From Nitrosomonas sp. HPC101 (GTDB taxonomy: Bacteria; Pseudomonadota; Gammaproteobacteria; Burkholderiales; Nitrosomonadaceae): DNA of 64,000 bases. Below, in pieces: positions 9,094 to 18,345 of the stretch. Where the stretch lies: positions 248,001-312,000 of the forward strand of contig NZ_QRCC01000001.1 of assembly GCF_009833125.1 (NCBI RefSeq), given 5' to 3'. Made by a program: the position numbers and the translations under genes. The number at the start of each line of letters is the position of its first letter. The first letter of the stretch is position 1. The notes under the pieces are model-generated. The model made no database searches, had not been told where the DNA came from, and saw only the letters and a program-made list of their open reading frames with translations.

Positions 9094-10497
9094 TTATTCC
9101 AGATTTTCCGGAAACGAATTGAACCAGGCCAGCTTCTGACGAAGTTTGACCACTTCCCCCACAATGATGAGTGTGGGGGGCTTTAGTGGATTCCTCTGAA
9201 CGATTGCCGGCAAGGTCTCAAGTGTACCTGTCAGGACACTCTGGTTAGGAGTCGTACCCTGTTGAATAATCGCTGCCGGCGTAGCGGCGTGCAGGCCATG
9301 GGCAATCAGTTGCCGGCATAATTCGGAGATTCCCAGCAATCCCATATAGACAACAATCGTCTGGTTTGGCCGTGCCAGTGCCGGCCAGTCGAGCTGCACA
9401 GTGTTATCCTTCAGGTGTCCAGTCACAAAAATACAGGAATGCGCATAATCCCGATGCGTCAGGGGAATCCCCGCATAACTGGCAACACCTGATGCCGCTG
9501 TAATTCCGGGAACAACCTGAAATGGAATTCGATGTTGTGACAGTGTCTCAATTTCCTCGCCACCTCGCCCGAAAATAAAAGGATCGCCTCCTTTCAGGCG
9601 CAAAACACGTTTGCCCTCCTGTGCCAGTTTTGTCAGCAGTTCGTTGATCGATGTCTGTGGCAGAGTATGCTGATTACGTGCTTTTCCGGCATAGATGCGT
9701 GTTGCATCCTGTCTGACCATATCCAGAATGGCAGGAGAAACCAACCGGTCATAAACGACCACATCTGCCTGCTGCATCAGGCGCATGGCCCGGAAAGTCA
9801 GCAAATCCGGATCTCCCGGACCCGCCCCCACCAGATAGACCTCTCCAGTCGGGGGTTGATCAGTACTGTTTTTCAGCGCTTCTGACAGATAATCCTGTGC
9901 GGCCTGATCTCTACCAGCAAAAACCATTTCTGCAAACGGCCCCTGCAAAATTTTTTCCCAGAAGAAGCGGCGATTCTCCGGATGCGTGAAACGCTGTCTG
10001 ACCTGCTCCCGAAAGCGTGCGGCATACCTGGCCAGCCGGCCATAAGCTGCGGGAATCAGTGCTTCCAGTCGCGCACGCAACAACCTCGCTAGTATGGGAG
10101 AACTGCCTCCGCTTGAAACCGCGACAATAACCGGAGAACGGTCCAGAATGGATGGCATGATAAAAGTGCACAGATCCGGATTATCAACAACATTTACCGG
10201 AATACCCGCTTGCATGGCAGCCGCGGAGACTGCCTGATTCACTTTACGATCATTCGTGGCAGCAATAACCAGTACCATATCCTGCAGATGATCCGCACGG
10301 AAGATTTCAGCATCATGAATAATTGAAGAGTATTGCAGCAACAGACGATTCAACTCTTCATCAATGACGGGAGATACGATATGAATGCACGCTCCTGCTC
10401 GCAATAACAGCCTTGCTTTACGGGCGGCAACCCCCCCCCCACCCACGATCAGGCAGTTACGCCGTTTGATATCGAGAAATATGGGCAAGTAATCCAT
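9094..10497 (-). CDS. cysG: Siroheme synthase CysG (trifunctional)
   Basis: A 467-residue fusion. The N-terminal domain (about 1-205) is the NAD-dependent precorrin-2 dehydrogenase/ferrochelatase, with the Rossmann motif VGGGGVAARKA at 18-28. The C-terminal domain (about 215-460) is the SAM-dependent uroporphyrinogen-III methyltransferase, with VGAGPGDPDLLT, GGDPFIFGRGGEE and TLIIVGEVV. It makes siroheme for sulfite and nitrite reductases. The Gly run in the Rossmann motif is encoded by a ten-G tract (10431-10440 on the + strand as C). Length matches E. coli CysG (457). Confidence 0.95.
   Translation of the reverse strand: MDYLPIFLDIKRRNCLIVGGGGVAARKARLLLRAGACIHIVSPVIDEELNRLLLQYSSIIHDAEIFRADHLQDMVLVIAATNDRKVNQAVSAAAMQAGIPVNVVDNPDLCTFIMPSILDRSPVIVAVSSGGSSPILARLLRARLEALIPAAYGRLARYAARFREQVRQRFTHPENRRFFWEKILQGPFAEMVFAGRDQAAQDYLSEALKNSTDQPPTGEVYLVGAGPGDPDLLTFRAMRLMQQADVVVYDRLVSPAILDMVRQDATRIYAGKARNQHTLPQTSINELLTKLAQEGKRVLRLKGGDPFIFGRGGEEIETLSQHRIPFQVVPGITAASGVASYAGIPLTHRDYAHSCIFVTGHLKDNTVQLDWPALARPNQTIVVYMGLLGISELCRQLIAHGLHAATPAAIIQQGTTPNQSVLTGTLETLPAIVQRNPLKPPTLIIVGEVVKLRQKLAWFNSFPENLE
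9156..9184 (+). terminator. Candidate terminator hairpin inside cysG 3' end
   Basis: CCCCCACA at 9156-9163 pairs perfectly with TGTGGGGG at 9172-9179 around an eight-base loop, followed by GCTTT. On the + strand this could end the yedE-yedF transcript, which has only two bases before the convergent cysG. On the other strand it encodes the conserved PTLIIVGEVV end of CysG, so the pairing may be coincidental. Confidence 0.35.
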
Positions 10498-10543
10498 TCA
10501 GGCACCGGGTCAGGCAAATGACTGGGTTAAGAAGAGCAGTAAA

Positions 10544-11563
10544 TCACTGAACTTTTGCGCGCTTGTACAATTCTTCAATACTGATTCCCATGCCTGCTTC
10601 ACCGCCGAAAGCAGTACCCAGCGTCTTGTTCTCAAGATGCTTGATATTAAGATCGTAAAATTCTTTCTTCAATGGAAAGTATCTGACTTCCTCAACCAGT
10701 TGTTGCGCGTGTTGCATATAAAAACCGACAAATTCACGGATTTCCGGCTTGTCCACGGATTTGACATTCACATAGATAAAAAGTGGGCGAGATAACGGCT
10801 GATAACTTCCGTTCCGTACAGTAAGTACGGAAGGCAGAATGCCACCATCGCCACTACCATTATCGATTGCTACGGCCTTTAGTTTTTTGTGATTTTCAAC
10901 GTAGTAGGCAAAGCCAAAAAAGCCCAATGCATACAGATCGCTCGTTACGCCCTGAACAAGCACATTGTCATCTTCAGAGGCCGTGTAATCTCCCCGGCTG
11001 GATTTTGCCCTGCCCACTACGGCTTCAGTGAAATAATCGAATGTGCCCGAATCAGCCCCTGCACCAAACAGTTTAATTCTGGCGTTCGGCCATGCCGGGT
11101 TGATTTGATTCCATTTCAGTATCTTCTCCTGTGCTGCTGGTTCCCAGATTTTTTTCAGCTCGGTAATGGTCATGGACTGAACCCAGTCATTCCCGGGATT
11201 AACCACCACAGTCAAGGCATCGAAGGCGATGGGCATTTCAATATATTGCACACCCGCATTACGACATTGCTCCATCTCGGAGGACAGGATAGGGCGAGAG
11301 GCATTCACAATATCAATCTCATTCCGGCAGAATTTTCTGAACCCTCCACCTGTACCAGAAATGCCTGCAGTCACCATGACGCTCCCTCTCTTGGCGATCT
11401 GGAAATCTTCTGCAACCGCTTCCGTAATTGGAAAAACTGTACTTGATCCGTCTATTTTAACAAGCTGCCTGGCGCTAATCGTTGTTCCAGCACTACACAG
11501 AAAAATAAAACCCAGCATTACGATCAGAAATCGGATATCAAAATTCAATAAAGGTCGCTGCAT
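10544..11563 (-). CDS. PstS-family phosphate-binding periplasmic protein
   Basis: A 339-residue protein. The start at 11563 is chosen because an AGGAG precedes it and a signal peptide follows (hydrophobic residues about 11-26); a longer frame to 11749 lacks these. The mature protein has phosphate-binding PstS landmarks: DGSSTVFPI, GISGTGGGF and GADSGTFDYF. It would bind phosphate in the periplasm. No pstCAB genes are nearby, so it is an orphan whose partners are elsewhere or whose role differs. It follows glmM on the same strand after a 115-base gap. Confidence 0.8.
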   Translation of the reverse strand: MQRPLLNFDIRFLIVMLGFIFLCSAGTTISARQLVKIDGSSTVFPITEAVAEDFQIAKRGSVMVTAGISGTGGGFRKFCRNEIDIVNASRPILSSEMEQCRNAGVQYIEMPIAFDALTVVVNPGNDWVQSMTITELKKIWEPAAQEKILKWNQINPAWPNARIKLFGAGADSGTFDYFTEAVVGRAKSSRGDYTASEDDNVLVQGVTSDLYALGFFGFAYYVENHKKLKAVAIDNGSGDGGILPSVLTVRNGSYQPLSRPLFIYVNVKSVDKPEIREFVGFYMQHAQQLVEEVRYFPLKKEFYDLNIKHLENKTLGTAFGGEAGMGISIEELYKRAKVQ

Positions 11564-11678
11564 GACAACACTCCTGTTTTTAATAAATTGGTAAGGATAA
11601 TTGCAACGCAACGCATACCTCATGACTCGCAACAAGGATAAACAGGATATGTTACAAGCTCGCGATGATCGTGATTGC

Positions 11679-13055
11679 TCAGTGCCCAACAGTTGAAACA
11701 GCAGCCTGTTGTTGAATTGTTCCCGCAATTTTCTCGGCCCAGTATTCAATCTGCTGGGGCTCTTTCCCTTCTACCATCACCCTGATCAACGGTTCAGTTC
11801 CGGAAGCGCGCAACAGAATACGCCCGTCCCTTCCCAGCACCTGTTCCGCCTCGTTTTTGCACGCTGCTACGATCCGATCATTCTGAAAATCAAAATCTCT
11901 GGAAACCTTTACATTGATTAGCCGCTGGGGGAAAAAGCTAACATCACGCATCCAGTCGGAAAATGTCAAACCCGTCTCCCGTAGCGCGCATAAAACCTGG
12001 AGAGCGGAAATAATTCCATCACCGGTGGTATGTTTGTCGCGACAGATAATATGACCAGAATTTTCTGCTCCCAGGTACCAGTCATTTTGTTGCAGCAATT
12101 CAGAAACATAGCGGTCCCCGACATTCGCTCGGGCGAACGGAATACCAAGCCGTCCAAAGGCTTGTTCAACTGCCAGATTGGTCATGAGTGTTCCAACAAC
12201 CCCACCCTGCAGTACGCCGCGCTGTTGCCGATGTCTGGCGATAATATAAGCCAGGCTGTCACCATCGTATACCATACCTTCCTTACTTACCATCAGCACC
12301 CGATCACCGTCGCCATCCACAGCAATGCCAAAATCCGCACTATGTTGCAAGACTGCACTCTGCAGCGTCTTGATATGGGTTGCACCGCATTCGTAATTAA
12401 TATTGAAACCATCCGGATTCGCATGAATAGTAACAACATCGGCACCCAATTCATGCATCACATGCCCGGCAACCTGATAATCCGCACCATTGGCACAATC
12501 AACCACAATTCGCCACCCTCGCAAATCGAGTTGGTTAGGAAAAGTACTTTTACAGAACTCGATATACCGCCCTTCTGCATCCTTGAGACGATGAACCCGA
12601 CCCAGTTTGGCGGAAGGTGCTGTCTTTATAGGCAACTCCAGCTCAGCTTCAATTTGAAGCTCCATACTGTCCGGCAGTTTTGAACCTTCTGAAGAGAAAA
12701 ATTTGATCCCGTTATCATCAAACGGATTATGCGAGGCGGAAATAACTGCCCCGGCCTGAATGCGCAAAGCTCGGACAAGGTAGGCCACAGCAGGCGTTGG
12801 CAGTGGTCCGGATAACAACACATCCACTCCTGCCGCAGAAAAACCGGCTTCCAGCGCAGATTCCAGCATATAGCCGGATATCCTCGTGTCTTTTCCTATC
12901 AGGATGGTAGGTCGCTTATCCGCAGTCAGTTGCCAATCAGAAGTCAGCAATACCTTGCCGACAGCGTAACCCAGACGTAAAAAAAAATCCGGCGTTATCG
13001 GAAATTCTCCCACCCTGCCACGAATACCATCCGTACCAAAATATTTTTTCTTCAT
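11679..13055 (-). CDS. glmM: Phosphoglucosamine mutase GlmM
   Basis: A 458-residue alpha-D-phosphohexomutase that converts glucosamine-6-phosphate to glucosamine-1-phosphate for UDP-GlcNAc and cell-wall synthesis. It shows the start motif KYFGTDGIRG, the phosphoserine loop ISASHNPFDDNGIKFF near residue 100, the metal loop DGDGDR near 245 and the phosphate-binding RASGTEPLIRVM at the end. The start at 13055 matches the family N-terminus and has GGAG 13 bases upstream. It sits downstream of ftsH and folP, a common bacterial cluster. Confidence 0.95.
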   Translation of the reverse strand: MKKKYFGTDGIRGRVGEFPITPDFFLRLGYAVGKVLLTSDWQLTADKRPTILIGKDTRISGYMLESALEAGFSAAGVDVLLSGPLPTPAVAYLVRALRIQAGAVISASHNPFDDNGIKFFSSEGSKLPDSMELQIEAELELPIKTAPSAKLGRVHRLKDAEGRYIEFCKSTFPNQLDLRGWRIVVDCANGADYQVAGHVMHELGADVVTIHANPDGFNINYECGATHIKTLQSAVLQHSADFGIAVDGDGDRVLMVSKEGMVYDGDSLAYIIARHRQQRGVLQGGVVGTLMTNLAVEQAFGRLGIPFARANVGDRYVSELLQQNDWYLGAENSGHIICRDKHTTGDGIISALQVLCALRETGLTFSDWMRDVSFFPQRLINVKVSRDFDFQNDRIVAACKNEAEQVLGRDGRILLRASGTEPLIRVMVEGKEPQQIEYWAEKIAGTIQQQAAVSTVGH

Positions 13056-13196
13056 ATCAGTTGTTATTTCTCCGTTAGGTTCCGGATTAAAATATTTAGC
13101 CGAACCGACCATATCAAGATTGATGTTCTACAAACACAAATGTCTGATAAATCAACAGCACAAGTATCTACTCCGCCATTATATTATTGTCCTCGA

Positions 13197-13219
13197 AACT
13201 GATTATCGTACAATCAGTT
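13197..13219. repeat. Short inverted repeat at the folP stop
   Basis: AACTGATT (13197-13204) and AATCAGTT (13212-13219) form a perfect 8-bp inverted repeat with a 7-base loop, overlapping the folP stop codon. It is AT-rich and lacks a T-run, so termination is doubtful. The 162-base gap to glmM also includes TATAAT-like sequence that might serve as a secondary promoter for glmM. Confidence 0.3.
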
Positions 13220-14072
13220 ACTGGCCAGATGATGGATATATTAGAAAGCCCGGATGAATCCGGTTCATTGCCGCAAATACTGAAAATGCATCACGGGTCG
13301 CTTTGACATCATGAACCCGTACAATTCTTGCACCCTGACCCACCGCCAAAAGCGCGGCCGCCACACTGGCATGAACGCGGTTATCAATCGTATTGCCTGT
13401 AATCATTCCTAGCATTGATTTGCGTGAAAGGCCGGCCATAACGGGAAGATTTATGGCGGTGAATTGATCCAGATGGTGCAATAGCGCAAGATTATGCTCC
13501 AATGTTTTACCAAAACCGAAACCGGGATCAATAATGATCCGTTCACGCGCAATCCCGGCTGATACCGCAGACGCAACACGTTGTTCCAGAAAAGTTAGCA
13601 CCTCGGTTACTACATCCAAGTACTGCGGATCGAGCTGCATTGTCTCTGGTCGACCTTGCATATGCATCAGACAAGTCATAACAGCACTGTCCGCGACAAT
13701 CTCAAGTGCACCAGGCGCTTGCAACGCACGGGTATCATTGACAAGAGCAACTCCGGCACGAATAGCAGCCTGCATGACTTCTGGTTTGGCAGTATCAACC
13801 GAGACCGGAATATCCATGTGTAATGCAAACTCTATAACAGGCATGATGCGTAACAGCTCTTCATCCGATCCAATGGACCGGCTTCCGGGACGGGTAGATT
13901 CACCCCCGATATCAAGGATATCAGCCCCTTCCTGAACCAGACGCCTTACCTGTTCAATTGCTTTTCCGGTGGTATCAAAACAACCGCCATCAGAAAAAGA
14001 ATCAGGTGTGACATTGATCACTCCCATGATCAATGGGCGATTTTCTTGAAAAATTCTTTGTAGTTTGTTCAC
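13218..14072 (-). CDS. folP: Dihydropteroate synthase FolP
   Basis: A 284-residue enzyme that joins p-aminobenzoate to dihydropterin pyrophosphate in folate synthesis; it is the sulfonamide target family. Landmarks are MGVINVTPDSFSDGG at residues 16-30, the DIGGESTRPGS motif near 57, and the C-terminal RVHDV segment. It starts 75 bases downstream of ftsH on the same strand and precedes glmM, matching the ftsH-folP-glmM order of E. coli. Length is normal. Confidence 0.95.
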   Translation of the reverse strand: MNKLQRIFQENRPLIMGVINVTPDSFSDGGCFDTTGKAIEQVRRLVQEGADILDIGGESTRPGSRSIGSDEELLRIMPVIEFALHMDIPVSVDTAKPEVMQAAIRAGVALVNDTRALQAPGALEIVADSAVMTCLMHMQGRPETMQLDPQYLDVVTEVLTFLEQRVASAVSAGIARERIIIDPGFGFGKTLEHNLALLHHLDQFTAINLPVMAGLSRKSMLGMITGNTIDNRVHASVAAALLAVGQGARIVRVHDVKATRDAFSVFAAMNRIHPGFLIYPSSGQ

Positions 14073-14147
14073 TTGAGCAAGAAAAATGGCCTGTACGTTT
14101 TATTTATCCGTACAGGCCATCAATCAGGAAAATAATTTAAAACCTTT

Positions 14148-16076
14148 TCAGGCTTCCACTTTCTGGGCAGGTGCCTCTTCTGCTGTCGCTGGCTCACTCG
14201 CAGGCTGCTTCACTTCACCACTGGTGCTACTGGTTGAGCCTTTATCCTGCCGTGGAGAAGAAGGTGTTTGTGGTGGACGCGGAGGACGACCTTCCATAAT
14301 ATCTTTGATCTGGTCGCTGTCTATCGTCTCCCACTCAAGCAACGCTTGTGTCATCGCCTCGATTTTATCCTTGTTCTCCTCGATGATCTTACGCGCAAGT
14401 GCATATTGCTCATCGACGATCCGGCGAATCTCGGCATCAACCATTTGCATAGTTGCTTCACTCAGATTTCTGTGAGTAGTGACCGAACGTCCAAGGAATA
14501 CCTCTCCTTCATTTTCGCCATACACCATCGGCCCCAATGTCTCGGACATACCCCATTGCGTTACCATCTTGCGGGCGGTATCCGTGGCCCGTTCAAAGTC
14601 ATTGGAAGCACCGGTCGTCATCTGGTGCATGAACACTTCTTCCGCAATACGGCCACCGAACATAACAGCAATCGTCTGCAAAATCTGATCGCGATCCATG
14701 CTATAACGATCTTCGGTAGGTAATTGCATGGTAACACCCAGTGCACGCCCACGTGGGATGATCGAAACTTTGTGAACCGGATCGGTCTTAGGCAGCAAAT
14801 AGGCCACTACCGCATGGCCTGACTCATGATAAGCAGTATTACGCCGCTCATTTTCCGGCATAACAACAGTACGACGCTCTGCACCCATCAGGATTTTGTC
14901 TTTCGCACGTTCAAAATCCTCCATATCGACCAGACGTTTGTTGGCTCGTGCGGCAAACAATGCTGCCTCATTAACCAAGTTGGCCAGATCAGCCCCTGAC
15001 ATACCAGGTGTGCCTCTTGCCAGGATACTGGCTTTCACATCGGGAGATATCGGAACCTTGCGCATATGTACTTGCAAAATCTGTTCCCGGCCACGAATAT
15101 CAGGCAAGGGCACAACAACCTGTCTGTCGAACCGGCCTGGACGCAACAAAGCGGGATCCAGCACATCCGGGCGGTTGGTGGCAGCAATGACAATCACGCC
15201 CATATTGCCTTCAAACCCATCCATTTCAACCAGCAGCTGGTTCAGGGTTTGTTCACGTTCATCATTACCACCTCCCAGGCCAGCACCACGCTGACGCCCG
15301 ACCGCATCAATCTCGTCAATGAAGATGATGCAGGGTGCATGTTTTTTCGCCTGTTCGAACATATCCCTTACTCTGGAAGCACCAACACCCACAAACATCT
15401 CAACGAAATCTGAACCGGAAATACTGAAAAACGGTACTTTTGCTTCCCCGGCAATGGCACGGGCAAGCAGCGTTTTACCTGTTCCCGGGTTACCGCACAT
15501 CAGCACGCCACGAGGAATACGTCCCCCCAGTTTCTGAAACCGGGAAGGATCTCTCAGAAACTCCACCAGTTCTGCGACTTCTTCCTTGGCTTCCTCACAA
15601 CCTGCCACATCCGCAAAAGTCACATTGTTGTTTTTGTGATCAAGCATTCTGGCCTTGCTTTTGCCAAATGAGAAAGCACCTCCGCTCCGGCCGCCTCCCT
15701 GCATCTGACGCATGAAAAAAATCCAGACAGCAATCAGCAGCAGCATCGGGAACCAGGAAACCAGTATACTCATCAACATGGATGGCTCTTCTTCCGGTTT
15801 TGCTTCCACAGCCACCCCTGCTTTTAAAAGATCACTTACCAGCCATGGATCGGAGGGCGAATGGACGATAAACGAACGGCCATCTGTTTTCGTGCCTCTC
15901 AAGGTACGACCATCAATTACTACCTTGGCAATCCTGCCTTGGTGCATTTCACCGATGAATTGTGAATATTCCATGGGAGGCTGTGATGGCTGCCGGGTGG
16001 AGAATTGATTGAATACTGTCATCAGCACCAATGCAATCACCAGCCAGATAGCCATGTTCTTAATCAAATTATTCAT
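14148..16076 (-). CDS. ftsH: ATP-dependent zinc metalloprotease FtsH
   Basis: A 642-residue membrane AAA+ protease. Two membrane segments lie near residues 5-22 and 105-122. Walker A GNPGTGKT is near 195, Walker B IIFIDEID near 250, and the zinc motif HESGH near 418. It degrades membrane and short-lived cytoplasmic proteins such as LpxC and sigma-32 in E. coli. The C-terminal tail is acidic and Pro/Ser-rich. It follows rlmE by 85 bases, the classic rlmE-ftsH pair. A second ftsH is at 37043-38893. Confidence 0.95.
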   Translation of the reverse strand: MNNLIKNMAIWLVIALVLMTVFNQFSTRQPSQPPMEYSQFIGEMHQGRIAKVVIDGRTLRGTKTDGRSFIVHSPSDPWLVSDLLKAGVAVEAKPEEEPSMLMSILVSWFPMLLLIAVWIFFMRQMQGGGRSGGAFSFGKSKARMLDHKNNNVTFADVAGCEEAKEEVAELVEFLRDPSRFQKLGGRIPRGVLMCGNPGTGKTLLARAIAGEAKVPFFSISGSDFVEMFVGVGASRVRDMFEQAKKHAPCIIFIDEIDAVGRQRGAGLGGGNDEREQTLNQLLVEMDGFEGNMGVIVIAATNRPDVLDPALLRPGRFDRQVVVPLPDIRGREQILQVHMRKVPISPDVKASILARGTPGMSGADLANLVNEAALFAARANKRLVDMEDFERAKDKILMGAERRTVVMPENERRNTAYHESGHAVVAYLLPKTDPVHKVSIIPRGRALGVTMQLPTEDRYSMDRDQILQTIAVMFGGRIAEEVFMHQMTTGASNDFERATDTARKMVTQWGMSETLGPMVYGENEGEVFLGRSVTTHRNLSEATMQMVDAEIRRIVDEQYALARKIIEENKDKIEAMTQALLEWETIDSDQIKDIMEGRPPRPPQTPSSPRQDKGSTSSTSGEVKQPASEPATAEEAPAQKVEA

Positions 16077-16161
16077 ATTAGCTCCTCAATTTTGCTTCTC
16101 GACGAAACCGGTTTTTTGAAACGCTGCGGCTTATCAGTTACAGGACTGTCACCGCAGTCTA

Positions 16162-16782
16162 TCAGATTATTTTTTTCAGTCCCAGCAAATATAACTCTTT
16201 ACTCCGATCTCGCGAAGCCTTTGGTTTCCTGATAACAACTTTTGCAAAATCAGCCTGCATCAATTGTCGGAATGTCTCAAAGTCACTCCCCTGAAATACT
16301 TTGACAAGAAAATTTTGTCCGGGGTTCAGGTGTTCACGACAAAACATCAAAGCAAGTTCTGCCAGGTACATGCCGTGAGCCTGATCGCTGACACGGATAC
16401 CAGTCAGATTGGGTGACATATCGGAAATTACAAGATCTGCCTGTTTTCCGCCCAGCATTGTCTTCAGCGCAGCTAGAGCATCTTCTTCACGAAAATCACC
16501 CTGAATGAAAGTCACACCCGGCAAAGGCTGCATATCCAGCATATCCAGCGCAAAAACTTTGCCTGTCGGTCCAACAGATTCAAGTACCACTTGAGACCAA
16601 CTGCCAGGTGCTGCCCCCAGATCGATAACTGTCATCCCTGGTGAAAAAAGAGCAGCACGCCCGGCGATTTCCTGTAACTTGTAAGCAGCACGCGAACGAT
16701 AACCCTCGTGATTAGCCTTGCGGACAAAATTATCGTTGATATGAGTCTTTATCCAGGCTCTGCTGGTTCTGGCAGATTTCAT
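16162..16782 (-). CDS. rlmE: 23S rRNA 2'-O-methyltransferase RlmE (FtsJ/RrmJ)
   Basis: A 206-residue SAM-dependent methyltransferase. It carries the SAM loop DLGAAPGSWSQV near residue 56, an acidic DMLD end to strand 2, and DLVISDMSPNLTG near 115, with the K-D-K-E type catalytic residues of FtsJ. It methylates U2552 in the A-loop of 23S rRNA. It is the first gene of the ftsH cluster and diverges from yhbY with only 33 bases between start codons, so their promoters must overlap or lie inside the genes. Confidence 0.95.
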   Translation of the reverse strand: MKSARTSRAWIKTHINDNFVRKANHEGYRSRAAYKLQEIAGRAALFSPGMTVIDLGAAPGSWSQVVLESVGPTGKVFALDMLDMQPLPGVTFIQGDFREEDALAALKTMLGGKQADLVISDMSPNLTGIRVSDQAHGMYLAELALMFCREHLNPGQNFLVKVFQGSDFETFRQLMQADFAKVVIRKPKASRDRSKELYLLGLKKII

Positions 16783-16815
16783 CAGGTAAAATCCGGTGTT
16801 TTAAGGAAGGTTTTA

Positions 16816-17199
16816 ATGCTCGAACTCGATACAACGCTGCGCCGCCAGCTTACAGCCAGTGCGCACCATCTGAATCCGGTAGTAACAATTGGCAAGGATG
16901 GCTTGGCAGAAAGTGTTATTGGCGAGCTGGACCGGAATCTTTTGAAGCATGAACTCATCAAAATTAAAGTGCTTGAAGGCGACCGGGAACAGCGAAGTTC
17001 ACTGCTGGAGCAGATTTGTCTCTCTCTGAATGCTGCGCCTATCAAACAGATTGGTAAAATCCTGATTATATACCGGACCAATCCGGATAAAAAAAGCCTC
17101 GAAACCACAGCTTCGAGCACGCCCAAATCTACTTCCAAAGCAAAACGCAAACCAAGCCCCACGCAACGGGCGAGAAAAATTTTAACAAAAAATAAATAA
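16816..17199 (+). CDS. yhbY: YhbY-family CRM-domain RNA-binding protein
   Basis: A 127-residue protein. The first 90 residues are a CRM (YhbY) domain with the conserved LNPVVTIGKDGLAESVI segment near residues 18-34. The remainder is a basic, Ser/Thr/Lys-rich tail suited to RNA contact. E. coli YhbY associates with pre-50S ribosomes. The start at 16816 is supported by AAGGAAGG eight bases upstream; a longer frame from 16708 would overlap rlmE. Divergent yhbY/rlmE is a widely conserved arrangement. Confidence 0.92.
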   Translation: MLELDTTLRRQLTASAHHLNPVVTIGKDGLAESVIGELDRNLLKHELIKIKVLEGDREQRSSLLEQICLSLNAAPIKQIGKILIIYRTNPDKKSLETTASSTPKSTSKAKRKPSPTQRARKILTKNK

Positions 17200-17294
17200 G
17201 CGAAGGAAGATTCGCCATTTCTTCCGAACCATATCCCCTAAACACCTGGGTGATCTGGTATAACGCAGATCGGTTCACGCATATGGAGATACTT

Positions 17295-17705
17295 ATGAGC
17301 ACGAAACTGGAATTACCAATTCATGAATTTACCACGCCCTATCCAGTCACCGCACGCGAAGACAGTTCGATCGACGAATTACTGGATATCGTCAAAAACC
17401 TCAAGGTACGCCACATTCCCATCATGTCAAACGGGAAAATCACGGGAATTGTCAGTGAACGTGATCTCAGAATCATCTCTGCATTAAGTGCCCGCGAAAA
17501 ATTCCTGGTCAGAGCAGATGATCTGATGGTATCCAATCCAGTGACTTTTCAGAGTAACACTCCCATTGAAGATGTTATTCTGGAAATGTCAGAGAAAAAA
17601 ATAGGTAGTGTATTGGTGACAGATGAAAAGGGAGAGCTGCAGGGTATATTCACAGTAACCGACGCACTGGATGTTCTGGTCGAAATATTACGAGGCAGAA
17701 AATGA
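17295..17705 (+). CDS. Two-CBS-domain protein (first of pair)
   Basis: A 136-residue protein consisting of two CBS motifs (about residues 10-65 and 75-130), each with the GxxSERDL/TVTDALD-type ending that binds adenosyl ligands. Such Bateman modules sense AMP, ATP or SAM and regulate partners. The start at 17295 has GGAG six bases upstream; the upstream in-frame ATGs at 17250 and 17283 lack a good site. It overlaps the next CBS gene by four bases (ATGA), so the two are probably made together and may form a heteromer. The partner is unknown. Confidence 0.85.
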   Translation: MSTKLELPIHEFTTPYPVTAREDSSIDELLDIVKNLKVRHIPIMSNGKITGIVSERDLRIISALSAREKFLVRADDLMVSNPVTFQSNTPIEDVILEMSEKKIGSVLVTDEKGELQGIFTVTDALDVLVEILRGRK

Positions 17706-18085
17706 CACAGGTCCGTGATTTAATGACGCCTATGCCTCAAACCATCGGCTTTGATATCTCAGTGGAAAAGGCTCTGGAGATGATGCAGGAATATGCCTGT
17801 CATCACCTCCCCGTACTGAACGGTGGAAAACTGGTTGGGGTACTGAGTGACAGAGATCTGTCTATGGCCAGACATGATTCAAGTAACGCTAAAACCGAAC
17901 ATCTTGTCGGGGATCTCATGAGTGATGAGCCCATAGTCATTGAGCCTTCCGCCGAAATCAATACAGCCATCCGCATCATGCTGAATAATAAAATCAACAG
18001 CCTCATTGTCAAAGCAGAAGCAAACCAGCCGTGGGGCATCCTTACCTCGACGGACCTTCTACGCTACGTCGTAGAAAAAACCTGA
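17702..18085 (+). CDS. Two-CBS-domain protein (second of pair)
   Basis: A 127-residue protein with two CBS motifs (about residues 5-60 and 70-125), including VGVLSDRDLSMA and GILTSTDLLRYV endings. It starts inside the stop of the preceding CBS gene, suggesting translational coupling and joint function. No catalytic domain is attached. It resembles stand-alone CBS proteins whose targets are unknown. Its 3' end overlaps a doubtful opposite-strand frame by 22 bases. Confidence 0.85.
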   Translation: MTQVRDLMTPMPQTIGFDISVEKALEMMQEYACHHLPVLNGGKLVGVLSDRDLSMARHDSSNAKTEHLVGDLMSDEPIVIEPSAEINTAIRIMLNNKINSLIVKAEANQPWGILTSTDLLRYVVEKT

Positions 18086-18267
18086 AGCAGGCCACACTGA
18101 TAAACCCGGAGGAAACAGAGACTATCCGCCTCGTTTTCTCTGGCACGTTTCCGGATATACAAACAGGCCAGTAGCCGTGAGGCCTGTTCAGATTCCATTG
18201 AAAGGCGCATTACAGCGTTAAAACCAAGCTCGAAAGTTTCCCCGCGCATACTTCGAACAAGCTCCAC
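18064..18267 (-). CDS. Doubtful small hypothetical protein
   Basis: A possible 67-residue basic, Cys-containing protein with a GTG start and no good ribosome binding site; an ATG at 18249 is the alternative. It would lie 78 bases after the DNA glycosylase gene on the same strand and overlaps the CBS gene tail. I recognise no family. Codon use looks acceptable, but a strong hairpin at 18162-18188 inside it suggests the region may instead be noncoding. Confidence 0.3.
   Translation of the reverse strand: MELVRSMRGETFELGFNAVMRLSMESEQASRLLACLYIRKRARENEADSLCFLRVYQCGLLQVFSTT
18162..18188. repeat. Hairpin between CBS gene and mpg
   Basis: AACAGGCC (18162-18169) and GGCCTGTT (18181-18188) form a perfect 8-bp stem with an 11-base loop. 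No T-run follows on either strand. It could slow or end transcription from the CBS pair and the convergent mpg, but this is inference. Confidence 0.35.
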
Positions 18268-18345
18268 TTTTTCGTTCGCTACTCTCTCCTGACCAAGCGC
18301 CTGAACAGGTTCCCGGAAACATATTTTCCATTTGTGTGCAGAAAC

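Noticed and set aside
11564..11749. N-terminal extension of the PstS-like frame
   Set aside because: The extension has no signal peptide features and the internal ATG at 11563 has a good AGGAG and a clear signal peptide.
12030..12683. A 217-codon + strand frame
   Set aside because: It is antisense to glmM and has no family-like segment.
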